A stretch of 64,000 nucleotides of DNA from Paracoccaceae bacterium (GTDB lineage Bacteria; Pseudomonadota; Alphaproteobacteria; Rhodobacterales; Rhodobacteraceae). Every line of letters begins with the position of its first letter. Within the stretch, counting starts at the first letter, position 1. Made by a program: the position numbers and the translations under genes. The stretch is taken from positions 1-64,000 of the forward strand of contig REER01000073.1 of NCBI GenBank assembly GCA_007694945.1, written 5' to 3'. Shown in pieces: positions 48,152 through 58,120 of the stretch. The notes below the pieces were generated by a model. That model saw nothing but the letters and a program-made list of their open reading frames with translations. It had not been told where the DNA came from and made no database searches.

Positions 48152-48216
48152 CAGAGCCTCCTGTCGAATTTGTGATCAAACCTTGCGCGGGGTTTTACCA
48201 GTGTGGGGCAGTGGGC

Positions 48217-48696
48217 TCAATCCCGCTTTTGGGGCTGCTCCCGGGCCGGGGTATGCGCCCGCTCGATTTGCTTTTGCCGGGCAGGGCGGTCTGGTTCGGC
48301 AGTCTCGTATTCGCCGTCAATAACCGTAGACTCTGCGCGCAAATGCGTGTCTCGTAAGGTCTCGAAAAAGCGGCTGAGCAATACGGTTCGTACTGGCGGC
48401 AACAACAGAAGCAGACCAACCGCATCGGTGAAAAACCCGGGCAGGACCAGCAAGATACCCGCGAAAAGCCTGAGCGCAGAATGCGCGAGCGGGCTGGCCG
48501 GGCTCTGTTCTTGTGCCAACGCAACACGCAACTGTTCGGCATTGCGGTGTGGTTCAAGACGGATAAGCAGCACGCCAAGGGCGCCAGTCGCGAGGATTTC
48601 ACCGAGAGTGCCCAGAACTCCTAACGACGGGCCGAACTGCACGAAAAGCAGGATTTCGAGAATGGGGAGTGCGAGAATCGCTAGAAGAATCCACAT
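48217..48696 (-). CDS. fxsA: FxsA family membrane protein
   Basis: About 159 residues with several hydrophobic segments: MWILLAILALPILEILLFVQ, LGTLGEILATGALGVLLIRL and LFAGILLVLPGFFTDAVGLL. The LPGFFTD element is the family hallmark. FxsA affects phage F exclusion in E. coli; its general role is unclear. I choose the ATG of MWILL, preceded by AAAGG, though GTG/ATG codons six and five codons earlier are possible. The C-terminus is a polar tail. Confidence 0.88.
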   Translation of the reverse strand: MWILLAILALPILEILLFVQFGPSLGVLGTLGEILATGALGVLLIRLEPHRNAEQLRVALAQEQSPASPLAHSALRLFAGILLVLPGFFTDAVGLLLLLPPVRTVLLSRFFETLRDTHLRAESTVIDGEYETAEPDRPARQKQIERAHTPAREQPQKRD

Positions 48697-48803
48697 TGTT
48701 TTGCCTTTCATCACGGCATCATGGTCGCATATGGTGGACTCGCCCAGTCTGCCACCTTACATAGACATCTGAGCCGCCTTACCAACCCCGGGCCGAGGAA
48801 ACA

Positions 48804-49472
48804 ATGGAACCTGCCGTGATCCAGCTTCTGATACTTGCCGGCATAGCCGTCTTTCTTATCCTACGCCTGCGGGCGGTGTTGGGCTCTCGCGACGGGTTCG
48901 AAAGCAAACCCATGGCTCGTCAAGATGGGGCCGATCCTGTAGATCGCAAACCACGCTTTGAGGTGATTGAGGGCGGGCCAGATACAGATATTACCGATCA
49001 TGTACCCGAAGACTCGGCTGCAGCGAAAGCGCTGGCGAAGATGAAGGCCGCCGATCCGGCGTTCAGTGTCGACGAGTTCTTGCAAGGTGCGCGTGGCGCT
49101 TACGAGATGATCCTGATGGCATTCGAGTCTTCTGATCTCGACTCGATTTTGCCTTTCCTTTCGCGCGATGTCTTCAACAGTTTTGATGAGGTCGTTCAAT
49201 TGCGGGAGCGCGAAGGCTTGCGTGTCGAAGCGTCTTTCGTTGGCCTGCGCGAACTAGAAATCGTTGCAGCGACTTACGAAGATGAGACGCATGAGGGCGA
49301 GATCACCGTAAAATTCGTGTCCGAGCTGACCTCGGTGGTGCGTAAGGTCGATAGCGACGAGATCGTTGATGGTGATCCGAACGCGATCAAGCGCCAGAAG
49401 GATGTTTGGACCTTTGCCCGCGAGATGACATCGGACACCCCCAACTGGAAGCTGGTGGCTACAGACGGATGA
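48804..49472 (+). CDS. Tim44-like domain inner-membrane protein
   Basis: A 222-residue protein with an N-terminal membrane helix (VIQLLILAGIAVFLILRLRA), a charged linker and a Tim44-like domain (about 85-220; FLQGARGAYEMILMAFESSD, LRELEIVAATYEDETHEGEI). Bacterial TimA proteins are relatives of the mitochondrial import subunit and seem to act at the inner membrane. It is divergent from fxsA and overlaps the Smr gene by four bases. Confidence 0.88.
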   Translation: MEPAVIQLLILAGIAVFLILRLRAVLGSRDGFESKPMARQDGADPVDRKPRFEVIEGGPDTDITDHVPEDSAAAKALAKMKAADPAFSVDEFLQGARGAYEMILMAFESSDLDSILPFLSRDVFNSFDEVVQLREREGLRVEASFVGLRELEIVAATYEDETHEGEITVKFVSELTSVVRKVDSDEIVDGDPNAIKRQKDVWTFAREMTSDTPNWKLVATDG

Positions 49473-50068
49473 GCCGGAAGCGGCGATTGACCGACGAGGA
49501 CCGCGAGATTTGGGGCCGCGTGGCTAAGACCACGCGGCCCCTTGCGTCTGATCTTGCCTCAAACTTCTTCGAGCATGAGGCCCCGGAACAGCTAACGCAT
49601 CCTGTGCGGCTGAAACCTGCGAAGGCCCTCGGAGGTGCGACGTTGCGTCCCAACCCGTCCGGACCCCCACCCGGACATGACCTCGCGCATCCGCTCTCGG
49701 AAGCGCTGGCGCAGGTGCCTCTGCAGATGGACAAGCGTCAGTTCCAGCGTATGAGCCGGGGTAAGCTCATGCCTGAAGCGCGGCTGGACTTGCATGGCAT
49801 GACGCTGGCGCAGGCGCATGGAGCGCTCAACGGGTTCATTCTGCGCGCCCATGCGCAGGGTTTTAGGCTGGTGCTGGTGATCACGGGCAAGGGAAAGCGG
49901 GTCGAGGATGACGGTCCTATCCCGCGCCGGCCCGGTGCGCTCAAGCAGGATGTGCCGCGCTGGCTGCGAATGGCGCCGCTCGGTGCGCTGGTTTTGGAGA
50001 TTCGCGAAGCGCATATGCGGCATGGAGGTAGCGGTGCGTATTACGTCTACTTGCGACGGGCGCGGTAG
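49469..50068 (+). CDS. Smr domain protein
   Basis: A 199-residue protein with a basic, disordered N-terminal half and a C-terminal Smr domain (about 110-199; ARLDLHGMTLAQAHGALNGF, VLVITGKGKR, HGGSGAYYVYLRR). Smr domains are nicking nucleases or nucleic-acid binding modules. The start overlaps the Tim44-like stop codon (ATGA). In relatives I recall a lytic murein transglycosylase (mltA) between these two genes; here there is none. Confidence 0.85.
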   Translation: MSRKRRLTDEDREIWGRVAKTTRPLASDLASNFFEHEAPEQLTHPVRLKPAKALGGATLRPNPSGPPPGHDLAHPLSEALAQVPLQMDKRQFQRMSRGKLMPEARLDLHGMTLAQAHGALNGFILRAHAQGFRLVLVITGKGKRVEDDGPIPRRPGALKQDVPRWLRMAPLGALVLEIREAHMRHGGSGAYYVYLRRAR

Positions 50069-50100
50069 CGAGGTCGGGCGGGTAGGCGTAGCCACAGAGT

Positions 50101-50122
50101 GAGTATTTTTGGCAAGATGAAG
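50101..50122 (+). repeat. Dispersed border motif copy 4
   Basis: Plus-strand GTATTTTTGGCAAGATGAAG preceded by GA, in the 109-base gap between the Smr gene and tgt. Confidence 0.6.
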
Positions 50123-50177
50123 TAGCGGAGGTCTGGCGGGACTTGGCAGCGCGGCTGAATTGGGCCAAAGGGCGCCG

Positions 50178-51302
50178 ATGGGATTTAGATTTGATATAAA
50201 GTCGCGCGATGGGCGCGCGCGCGCCGGCGTGATCGAGACCCCGCGTGGCGAGATTCGCACACCGGCCTTTATGCCTGTCGGGACGGCGGCTACGGTGAAA
50301 GCGATGATGCCCGAATCCGTCCGTCAGACGGGTGCGGATATCCTATTGGGCAATACCTATCATCTGATGCTGCGCCCGACTGCTGAGCGGATTGCCGCGC
50401 TCGGTGGGTTGCACCGGTTCATGAACTGGGACCGCCCGATCCTTACGGATTCGGGAGGGTTCCAGGTGATGTCGCTGGCCAGTTTGCGCAAGCTGACGGA
50501 AGAGGGTGTGCGCTTCGCGAGCCATATCGACGGCTCCAGGCACTTGTTGACACCGGAACGGTCGATGGAGATCCAGAGTCTGCTAGGGTCGGATATCGTC
50601 ATGTGTTTCGACGAATGCCCTGCCCTGCCGGCCGACCGTGCAACAATCGCTGCCTCGATGGAGCTGTCCATGCGCTGGGCGCGGCGATCGCGCGATGCCT
50701 TTGGAGACAGGCGGGGGCATGCGCTGTTCGGGATCCAGCAGGGCGGGCTTGAACTTGATCTGCGCGCGGAATCAGCCGAGGCTCTGCATGCCATCGGCTT
50801 CGACGGCTATGCCATTGGCGGTCTGGCTGTAGGTGAAGGGCAGGAGGCGATGTTTGGCGTTCTGGATTATGCGCCCGGACAACTGCCCGAGGACAAGCCA
50901 CGCTATCTGATGGGGGTGGGCAAGCCGGATGATATCGTCGGCGCCGTGCAGCGGGGGGTGGACATGTTTGACTGCGTGCTGCCCTCGCGTTCGGGGCGCA
51001 CAGGCCAGGGCTGGACGGCGAGGGGGCCAGTTAACCTGCGCAATGCGCGGCACCGCGATGATCCGCGCCCGCTGGAAGAAGGCTGTCTCTGTCCGGCCTG
51101 CCGCAACTATTCCCGGGCCTATCTGCACCATGTCATCAAGTCGGATGAGATCATTGGCTCGATGCTGCTGACCTGGCACAATCTCACCTATTACCAGCGC
51201 CTGATGCAAGGGTTGCGAGAGGCTATTGCAGCGGGGACGCTTGACAGTTTCGTTACGCGCTTCCATGCCCTGCGTGCCCAGGGCGATGTTGCGCCGCTCT
51301 AA
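50178..51302 (+). CDS. tgt: tRNA-guanine (queuine) transglycosylase
   Basis: The 374-residue enzyme exchanges G34 for preQ1 in Asp, Asn, His and Tyr tRNAs. It has [18 protein letters not shown], the catalytic-Asp region [17 protein letters not shown] and the zinc site [16 protein letters not shown]. The ATG at 50178 follows AAGGG; an ATG-like start six codons earlier is less well spaced. A tRNA-Asp, one of its substrates, lies 1.5 kb downstream. Confidence 0.97.
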   Translation: MGFRFDIKSRDGRARAGVIETPRGEIRTPAFMPVGTAATVKAMMPESVRQTGADILLGNTYHLMLRPTAERIAALGGLHRFMNWDRPILTDSGGFQVMSLASLRKLTEEGVRFASHIDGSRHLLTPERSMEIQSLLGSDIVMCFDECPALPADRATIAASMELSMRWARRSRDAFGDRRGHALFGIQQGGLELDLRAESAEALHAIGFDGYAIGGLAVGEGQEAMFGVLDYAPGQLPEDKPRYLMGVGKPDDIVGAVQRGVDMFDCVLPSRSGRTGQGWTARGPVNLRNARHRDDPRPLEEGCLCPACRNYSRAYLHHVIKSDEIIGSMLLTWHNLTYYQRLMQGLREAIAAGTLDSFVTRFHALRAQGDVAPL

Positions 51303-51322
51303 GGAACACGGGAAGGAGACCC

Positions 51323-52021
51323 ATGGCCTCTGACATGCTATCGACTGTCGTGAAGCCCATCCACAAGGAGGGTTACAAGTTCATTGCGTTATTCGCAGCG
51401 GTGACACTGGTGCTGTTCGTGATCTGGCAGCCGCTGGGCTGGATCGGGTTGGGTCTAACGATCTGGTGTTATTATTTCTTTCGCGACCCGGTGCGGCATG
51501 TGCCTGCGCGGGAGGGTCTGTTGGTCAGCCCGGCGGATGGCGTCATTTCGCTGATCGAGCCCGCCGTGCCGCCAGCAGAGCTGGGCATGGGCGAGACCGC
51601 ACTGACCCGCGTGTCGGTTTTCATGAATGTCTTCAACTGCCACGTGAACCGGGCGCCGATTGGTGGACAGATCGTCAAGATTGCCTATCGGCCCGGGAAA
51701 TTCCTCAATGCTTCGCTCGACAAGGCGAGCGATGATAACGAGCGTAATGGTTTGGTTGTACAGATGGCTGGTGGCCAGCAGGTCGGTGTTGTGCAGATTG
51801 CCGGGTTGGTGGCGCGGCGCATTCTCTGTGAGGTGCAGGAAGGCGAGATGCTGGGCACGGGCGAGCGCTTCGGAATGATCCGTTTCGGAAGCCGCGTCGA
51901 TGTCTATCTGCCCGAGGGTGCCGAGCCCTTGGTGTCACTTGGACAGGTGATGATATCGGGTGAAACCGTCATGGCCGATCTTGCCAGTAACGAGACGCGC
52001 CGCATGGCCGAGGCGATCTGA
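51323..52021 (+). CDS. psd: Phosphatidylserine decarboxylase
   Basis: A 232-residue short-form proenzyme that makes phosphatidylethanolamine. It has an N-terminal hydrophobic region with two membrane stretches, [19 protein letters not shown], and the self-cleavage site MIRFGSRVD, where Ser becomes the pyruvoyl group. GGAAGGAG precedes the ATG. It is followed one base later by pssA. Confidence 0.95.
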   Translation: MASDMLSTVVKPIHKEGYKFIALFAAVTLVLFVIWQPLGWIGLGLTIWCYYFFRDPVRHVPAREGLLVSPADGVISLIEPAVPPAELGMGETALTRVSVFMNVFNCHVNRAPIGGQIVKIAYRPGKFLNASLDKASDDNERNGLVVQMAGGQQVGVVQIAGLVARRILCEVQEGEMLGTGERFGMIRFGSRVDVYLPEGAEPLVSLGQVMISGETVMADLASNETRRMAEAI

Positions 52022-52022
52022 G

Positions 52023-52748
52023 ATGCCGCGCGAGCGGCTCTCGCTGCTGTCACTCGTGCCCAATCTGGTGACGATCCTGGGCATGTGTGCAGGGCTGAGC
52101 GCGATCCGCTTCACTTTTGACGAACGTTTCGAGATTGCTGCCGCGCTGATCATTTTTGCCGCCGTTATGGATGGCGTGGACGGCCTGATCGCACGTAAGC
52201 TCAATGCAGCCAGCAGTTTCGGCGCGGAGCTCGACAGCTTCGCTGATTTCGTCAGTTTCGGCGTCGCACCTGGGGTGCTGGTCTTCGGATATGCACTGGC
52301 CGGTCCGATGGCGGGTGTTGGCTGGGTGTTTGTCCTGATTTTCGCGGTCTGCGCCTGCCTTCGGCTGGCGCGCTTCAACATTAGCCGGGCGTCCAAGACG
52401 GGTCCGAGCCAGCGTCATTTCGTCGGCGTCCCCGCGCCGGCTGGGGCAATGCTTGGGTTGCTACCGGTTTATCTGGGGCTTTCAGAGCTTCTCGATGTGA
52501 CACAGGCGCCGTTGCTGGTCGCAGTATATCTCGGTGGTGTAGGCCTGTTGATGGTGTCCCGGCTGCCCACGCCCTCGTTAAAGGCTATTAGGATAGCGCG
52601 GCAAAATGCGATCTGGGTGCTGATCGGGATGAGTGCTTTCGCCGGGTTTCTGGTGTTGCGGACCTGGGCGACATTGGTGGTGGCAGACCTCGTTTATCTT
52701 GGGGTCTTGGCATGGCTTGCCGTGCGGCGACGTCGCGGGCTTGGCTAG
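52023..52748 (+). CDS. pssA: CDP-diacylglycerol-serine O-phosphatidyltransferase
   Basis: A 241-residue membrane CDP-alcohol phosphatidyltransferase that makes phosphatidylserine, the substrate of the adjacent Psd. The DG-x2-AR-x8-G-x3-D-x3-D motif is complete in DGLIARKLNAASSFGAELDS followed by FAD. About six to eight membrane segments are visible. I start at ATG 52023, right after the psd stop, since the family begins near RLSLLSLVPNLVT. Confidence 0.95.
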   Translation: MPRERLSLLSLVPNLVTILGMCAGLSAIRFTFDERFEIAAALIIFAAVMDGVDGLIARKLNAASSFGAELDSFADFVSFGVAPGVLVFGYALAGPMAGVGWVFVLIFAVCACLRLARFNISRASKTGPSQRHFVGVPAPAGAMLGLLPVYLGLSELLDVTQAPLLVAVYLGGVGLLMVSRLPTPSLKAIRIARQNAIWVLIGMSAFAGFLVLRTWATLVVADLVYLGVLAWLAVRRRRGLG

Positions 52749-52820
52749 TTGTTTTTCCGTAAACAGCGGTTCCTTTTGGCTTGACGGCTGCGCTACGAAC
52801 GAATATCCGGACACCGTTGC

Positions 52821-52897
52821 GCGGTTGTAGCTCAGTTGGTTAGAGTACCGGCCTGTCACGCCGGGGGTCGCGGGTTCGAGCCCCGTCAACCGCGCCA
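52821..52897 (+). tRNA. tRNA-Asp (GTC)
   Basis: A 77-base cloverleaf with acceptor GCGGTTG/CAACCGC, D-arm TAGCTCAGTTGGTTAGA, anticodon loop CTGTCAC with anticodon GTC, T-arm GGGTTCGAGCCCC and encoded CCA. It is followed at once by a terminator. Confidence 0.98.
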
Positions 52898-52903
52898 CTT
52901 CTC

Positions 52904-52934
52904 AAAAGGTCCCTGCCTCTGGCAGGGGCCTTTT
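52904..52934 (+). terminator. Intrinsic terminator of tRNA-Asp
   Basis: AAAAGG.CCCTGCC-TCT-GGCAGGG.CCTTTT forms a long stem with a T-rich 3' side directly after the tRNA. Confidence 0.85.
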
Positions 52935-53025
52935 GTGTTGGCTGGTCCTTCTTAAGCGGCTTTTCTGGCCTGCCAAGAGGCCTTGTCGCCCTCGACATTT
53001 TCGGATCGAGCGCCAATTCTGATGC

Positions 53026-54342
53026 ATGACTGAGCATAACCCATTCCCTCCACGCCCTGTACCGCGTAGTGTGTTTTCCCGCAATCTGCGCATGGGGCAG
53101 GTGGCGGGTGGTATATTTGGCGCTTCGCTTGGGGCGGTGCTGGGTGAGGTCTTGCGCGGACGCAGACCAGATCTCGCGCGCGCGGCCCTGGCGCCAGCGA
53201 ATGCAGTACGGCTGGCTGGCGGCCTCGCGCATTTGCGGGGGGCCGCGATGAAGCTCGGACAGATGCTCTCGTTGGAGAATGGGGCCGCCTTGCCGCCAGA
53301 GCTGACGGCCATCCTCGCGCAATTGCAGGCGAATGCACCAGCCATGCCGCCCCGGCAACTGCGTGATGTCCTGAATGCGGAGTGGGGCGCGGGTTGGCAG
53401 GCACGATTTGCGCGCTTTGAGGTGCGGCCGGTGGCAGCGGCGTCGATCGGGCAGGTGCATCGGGCGGTCACGCGCGAGGGTGACCTCTTGGCTGTGAAAG
53501 TTCAGTTTCCCGGTGTTGCACAGAGTATCGACAGTGATACCGCCACCTTGGCCCGCCTGCTGCGTGTACCGGGGGTCTTACCAGCAGGAATGGAGATTGA
53601 CCGCCTGCTGGATGATGCCCGCGCGCAGCTCCATGACGAGGCGGATTACGTCCGCGAGGCCGAGGCCCTTGTCGCATTTGGGACGCGACTTCAGGCGGAT
53701 AAGAGTTTCAAGGTCCCGAGCTTGCGCACGGATCTAAGCACAGGGCGCGTGCTTGCGATGGAGTTTGTCGAAAGCATGCCGATTGATGCTCTGGCTGAAG
53801 CGGAACAAGCAAGGCGCGATGCAGCCGTCAAGCAACTGGTTGATCTGACGCTGCGCGAGCTCTTCGAGTTCGGGCAGATGCAGACAGACCCCAATTTTGC
53901 GAACTATCGGCTTGCGCCAGATGGTCAGATTGTGTTGCTGGATTTCGGTGCAACAAGGTCGATTTCACCCGATACGGCGGCGCAATACCGCGCCCTATTG
54001 CGCGGGCTGCTCTCTGAAAATCAGGCTTCAGTCGCGGAACTCATGGCGGCGCTGGGGTACTTCAGCTTGCGAATGCCTCAGGCGCGGCGCGATCTACTGG
54101 TCGCTTTAGCTCTTCGGGCCAGCGCACCGCTGCGGCAAGCGGAGCCTTTTGATTTCGGGCGTTCAACCTTGATCGAGGATCTTGCGCGCGAAGGGCAGGC
54201 ATTGGGCCAGGCGCGCGACTTTTGGCATGTGCCGCCCGCCGACCTGCTTTTCCTGCATCGGAAAATTGGCGGTATGTTCCTGTTGGCCCAAAGAATGGGC
54301 GCACGGGTGGCTCTGAAGCCACTGGTCGCACGCTGGGCATGA
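53026..54342 (+). CDS. ABC1/AarF/UbiB-family kinase-like protein
   Basis: A 438-residue atypical kinase with the KxGQ motif in AAMKLGQMLSLENG (~residue 75), the Ala-rich loop region ASIGQVHRAV, the ATP lysine in AVKVQFPG, QTDPNFANY (catalytic loop) and LLDFGATR (metal site). UbiB relatives support ubiquinone synthesis or lipid-linked metabolism; this one is closer to stand-alone ABC1 proteins such as human ADCK3-type, so its role is uncertain. It converges with the RND permease across a terminator. Confidence 0.85.
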   Translation: MTEHNPFPPRPVPRSVFSRNLRMGQVAGGIFGASLGAVLGEVLRGRRPDLARAALAPANAVRLAGGLAHLRGAAMKLGQMLSLENGAALPPELTAILAQLQANAPAMPPRQLRDVLNAEWGAGWQARFARFEVRPVAAASIGQVHRAVTREGDLLAVKVQFPGVAQSIDSDTATLARLLRVPGVLPAGMEIDRLLDDARAQLHDEADYVREAEALVAFGTRLQADKSFKVPSLRTDLSTGRVLAMEFVESMPIDALAEAEQARRDAAVKQLVDLTLRELFEFGQMQTDPNFANYRLAPDGQIVLLDFGATRSISPDTAAQYRALLRGLLSENQASVAELMAALGYFSLRMPQARRDLLVALALRASAPLRQAEPFDFGRSTLIEDLAREGQALGQARDFWHVPPADLLFLHRKIGGMFLLAQRMGARVALKPLVARWA

Positions 54343-54362
54343 CGGGTTCAGGTTGCTCCTGA

Positions 54363-54394
54363 AAAGGGGCGCCGCCGTCGGCCTGCGCCCCTTT
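54363..54394. terminator. Bidirectional hairpin terminator
   Basis: Perfect ten-base arms AAAGGGGCGC and GCGCCCCTTT flank a 12-base loop in the 70-base convergent gap between the ABC1-type gene and the RND permease. Confidence 0.75.
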
Positions 54395-54412
54395 GCTTCA
54401 TGGAACATTTGG

Positions 54413-57400
54413 TCACTCTGCCGCACGCAACGGCATCTCGGGTGGCAGGGGATCGCCCAGTTGCAGTGGCAGTTGCTTCTCGCTCGCTGCTGGCGGGACA
54501 TCCCAGATCAGCTCCGCCTCGCGGATGGAGGAGAGCTTCTTCTCCAGCGCGCGGTCGCGGCGCGCCATAGAGTCGCGCCGCGAGAAGGTCCAGCGCAGGC
54601 CGAGCGCACCGCGATAGGCGCCTTTCTCGATCCAGACTCGCAGCGCGAGGAAGGCGGGTGTGACCATCAGGGTCAGCACAGTTGCCACACCTAGACCAAA
54701 AACCACGGCTGTGGCCAATTGCTTCCACCAGAGCGCGGTCGGGCTGTCGATCGAGAAGCCGCCATTGGCGAAATCGATCGAGAGGCCCAGCATCATGGGG
54801 GTCAGACCCGCCATGGTGGTGATGGTGGTCATCAGAACCGGGCGGATCCGTGCCTCGACCGTGCGGATGATCGCCTCGATCCGCGGCATGATCGCGGCAT
54901 AGTTTTGATAGGTATCAATCAGCACGATATTGTTGTTTACCACAATACCCGCCAGTGCCACGATTCCTGTCCCGGTCATGATGACCGAAAAAGTTTGGTC
55001 CATCACGATCATGCCAATTAGCACCCCGGCGGTGGAGAGTACGACTGCCAGGAGCACGAGCACCGAATTGTAGAGACTGTTGAACTGCGTCAGCAGGATG
55101 ACGAACATCAGCCCAAGCGCAGCAGCGAAGGCATAGGTCAGGAATTCGGTGCTTTCCTCCTGATCCTGCTGCTCACCTGTCCATTCCCAGGCCACTCCAT
55201 TAGGCAACGGGTCTTCCGTCGACAGCCACTCCGTCAGCGCATCGATGCGCTCGGTCGCGGTGATGGGCACCTGACGCCAGCCATTCTCGGAAATCTCGGC
55301 TAGATTGGCGCGCACGCGTTGATAGCCCTCCGATCCGGTCGCATGTTCTCGCGGAACGAGATCGGCACGAGTGGCCACGCGCACGGTATTTCCGTCACGG
55401 TCTACAACGCGGATCAAACCGGGGCGGACGTCGGCCAGCACATCGAAGAACCGCTGCTGGTTGACGCGGTCGATCTGCCCACGCGCCCGAACGGTTTCGG
55501 TGGTGACGAAATTTGATAGGGGGACCATGCCGAAATTGGTCTGCACACGCAGGGTCTCGAGTGTCGAGAGTAGGCGGTCGCTTTGGGGCAGACGCACGCG
55601 GATGTCGATCTCTTCTTCCGAAGTATCCACTCGCATCGTGTCAAGCAGGAGCCCCCGCGTGACAAGTTGCACCATGCCGCCAATGGTCGCGACATCGGCG
55701 CCGAAGCGACCGGCCATTTCGGTGTCGACATTGATTTGCCAGTCGATCCCCGGCACGGGGCGTGAATCCTCGAGGTCAAACAATCCGTCGGTTTCGCCGA
55801 AGCGCGCCCTGATTATCTCGACGGCTTCCTCCAGCTCGTCGAATTCCTCTCCAGTCAGGCGTAGATGCACGGGTTTGGCGCCTGCCGGGCCACCGGAGGA
55901 GATCAGAAATTCGGTCTGGATGCCGGGGATTTCATCGAATTTCGCCTCCAGTCGGTCCAGAACCGCGCGACCGCGCATCTCGGGATCACCCTGACGTTTT
56001 TGCCAATGAGTCAACTCGAACTGTATCTGCCCGATGGCGTCGCGCGGGGGACCTTGGCCTGCCGTGTTTGTGTTCAGCCCACCATCGCCCGCAAAGGCAA
56101 AGACTGAGGCTATGCCCGGTTCGGACATCGCTATGTCCTCGACCTGACGCACCAGCGCATCCTTTTCGGTCAGCGAGAGGTTGCCGCGCGCGCGCACATA
56201 AATGATCCCGTCTTCGGGTTCAGTCTCAACGAAGAACTCAACGCCGCGATTGTTCTCGCCGTAATACTGGAACACACCACCAACGAAGGCTGCGACACCG
56301 ATGATCAGCACGATGGGCATGATCGGGTTGCCGACGAACAGTTTCGCGACATGACCAGCGGGAGAGTAATGGCGCCGCGCGTCGATCTTGCCGGGCTTTT
56401 TTTCAGGCGCGAGTGTGGTGAACGTGGTCGAGATGCCGACAGCGCCGAGCATCATCAACAATGCACCGGGGACGAGTTCTCCAATGCTCTGCGCGGCTTG
56501 GGTGCCGCCAGTGAGAAATCCCGGGTTGAGCAGCATCATCGCGCCCAGAGCGAGGACTGCGACCGACACTGCAGCGAAGGGCAGGCGCAGGACCCAGGGC
56601 AGGCGACGCAGAGAATCGCTGACATAGCCCAGACGTTGCGCAAGCTGACCGCTGAGACCGCCCATCACGGGCAGAAAGATCAGCGCCACGATCAGCGAGG
56701 CCGACAGGACGAAAATGAGCGTGACTGGCAGAAGTCCCATGAACTCGCCTGCCACACCCGGCCAGAATAGCATCGGAAGAAAGGCGCAGAGCGTGGTTCC
56801 TGTCGAGGCGATGATGGGCCAGAACATGCGCTGGGCAGCCTTGACATAGGCCTCCATTGGGCGGTCGCCGAGTTTCAGCCGCTTGTCGGCATACTCGGTC
56901 ACGACGACCGCACCATCAACGAGCATCCCTACTGCAAGGATCAGCCCGAACATGACGATATTCGACACCGCCACGTCCATCAGCCCGAGGAGAATAAAGC
57001 AGAGCAGGAATGAGGTCGGGATAGCGAAGCCCACCAACAGCGCCGAGCGGGCGCCGAGGGCTGCCAGGACCACGATCATCACCAGCGCAACAGCCGTCAG
57101 AACCGAGCCCTCAAGTTGCGTCACCATCTCGCCAGTCTGGATGGATTTGTCGAGTGTCGGTGTCACCTGGATGGCCGATTGCAATTCTTCGGGCCAAGAA
57201 GCGCGTTCGACCTCGACAGCTTCGCGAACAGCTTGTGAGGCGTCGATGGCATTGAAGCCCTTGCGCATGACCACCTGAATCGCGAGATTGGTATCGCCAT
57301 TGAAACGGGCGGTGCCTTCGCGGTCGGCAAAGGTCATTCGGATTTCGGCCAGATCGCCCAGCGAAACGACCGAATCACCATTTACCTTTACTGGCAGGCG

Positions 57401-58120
57401 GTAGATATCCTCGACCGTGCTGAAGCTTGCAGGTACTGTGACCGAGAAAGCACCCGAGCTTGTCTCGACCTCTCCCGCAGCGACAAGCTGGTTGTTGCCA
57501 GTGACGACGTTGATCAATTCACCAGCGGTGACATTATAAGCTTCGAGCTTGAGCGGATCGATCAAGACCTCAACCATCTCATCCCGCGACCCGGCGATCT
57601 CGGCTTCCAGAACTGGTTCCAGCGCTTCAATTCGACTCTGGAGGTCGCGCGTAGCGCGCAGAAGCGCGCGTTCGGACACATCGCCAGAGACGGCAATAAT
57701 GATTATCGGGAATTCAGAGAAGTTGATTTCCGAGACCGAGTAATTCTGCGCGCCTTCGGGGAATTTACCTTCTGCACGACCCATGGCGTCGCGAATATCG
57801 GCCATCGTCGCGGTCTTGTCCCAGCCAAACTCGAATTCCAGAACAGCAGCCGCAAAACCCTCGGCTGAAAAGGCGCTGAGGTTCTGCAGAAGGTCGAGGT
57901 CGGAAAGTTCGGCCTCCATCGGTTTGACGAGCATCGACTCGCCATCGACGGCCGAGATCCCGGGGAAGGGCACCGTGATGATGACGGCAGGTACTTCGAT
58001 ATCCGGCTCACCCTCTTTCGGCAGGCCGATATAGGCGGCAGTCCCGGCCATCAGAACCATCGTCAGAATGGCCACGATCATCCGGGCGCGGGTGGCGGCC
58101 CATGAAACGATCCGGATCAT
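54413..58120 (-). CDS. RND-family efflux transporter permease
   Basis: A 1235-residue inner-membrane pump subunit, longer than the usual ~1040. It has the expected plan of one N-terminal helix, periplasmic porter domain and helix bundle in two repeats, with GLILAVGMLVDGAVVVTEYA in TM4; the usual second Asp of the proton relay is Gly here. Extra residues around the central junction (LVPGALLMMLGAVGIST, then PIVLIIGVAAFVGG) account for much of the length. The C-terminal ~90 residues are cytoplasmic. It overlaps the adaptor gene by four bases. Substrate is unknown. Confidence 0.88.
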   Translation of the reverse strand: MIRIVSWAATRARMIVAILTMVLMAGTAAYIGLPKEGEPDIEVPAVIITVPFPGISAVDGESMLVKPMEAELSDLDLLQNLSAFSAEGFAAAVLEFEFGWDKTATMADIRDAMGRAEGKFPEGAQNYSVSEINFSEFPIIIIAVSGDVSERALLRATRDLQSRIEALEPVLEAEIAGSRDEMVEVLIDPLKLEAYNVTAGELINVVTGNNQLVAAGEVETSSGAFSVTVPASFSTVEDIYRLPVKVNGDSVVSLGDLAEIRMTFADREGTARFNGDTNLAIQVVMRKGFNAIDASQAVREAVEVERASWPEELQSAIQVTPTLDKSIQTGEMVTQLEGSVLTAVALVMIVVLAALGARSALLVGFAIPTSFLLCFILLGLMDVAVSNIVMFGLILAVGMLVDGAVVVTEYADKRLKLGDRPMEAYVKAAQRMFWPIIASTGTTLCAFLPMLFWPGVAGEFMGLLPVTLIFVLSASLIVALIFLPVMGGLSGQLAQRLGYVSDSLRRLPWVLRLPFAAVSVAVLALGAMMLLNPGFLTGGTQAAQSIGELVPGALLMMLGAVGISTTFTTLAPEKKPGKIDARRHYSPAGHVAKLFVGNPIMPIVLIIGVAAFVGGVFQYYGENNRGVEFFVETEPEDGIIYVRARGNLSLTEKDALVRQVEDIAMSEPGIASVFAFAGDGGLNTNTAGQGPPRDAIGQIQFELTHWQKRQGDPEMRGRAVLDRLEAKFDEIPGIQTEFLISSGGPAGAKPVHLRLTGEEFDELEEAVEIIRARFGETDGLFDLEDSRPVPGIDWQINVDTEMAGRFGADVATIGGMVQLVTRGLLLDTMRVDTSEEEIDIRVRLPQSDRLLSTLETLRVQTNFGMVPLSNFVTTETVRARGQIDRVNQQRFFDVLADVRPGLIRVVDRDGNTVRVATRADLVPREHATGSEGYQRVRANLAEISENGWRQVPITATERIDALTEWLSTEDPLPNGVAWEWTGEQQDQEESTEFLTYAFAAALGLMFVILLTQFNSLYNSVLVLLAVVLSTAGVLIGMIVMDQTFSVIMTGTGIVALAGIVVNNNIVLIDTYQNYAAIMPRIEAIIRTVEARIRPVLMTTITTMAGLTPMMLGLSIDFANGGFSIDSPTALWWKQLATAVVFGLGVATVLTLMVTPAFLALRVWIEKGAYRGALGLRWTFSRRDSMARRDRALEKKLSSIREAELIWDVPPAASEKQLPLQLGDPLPPEMPLRAAE

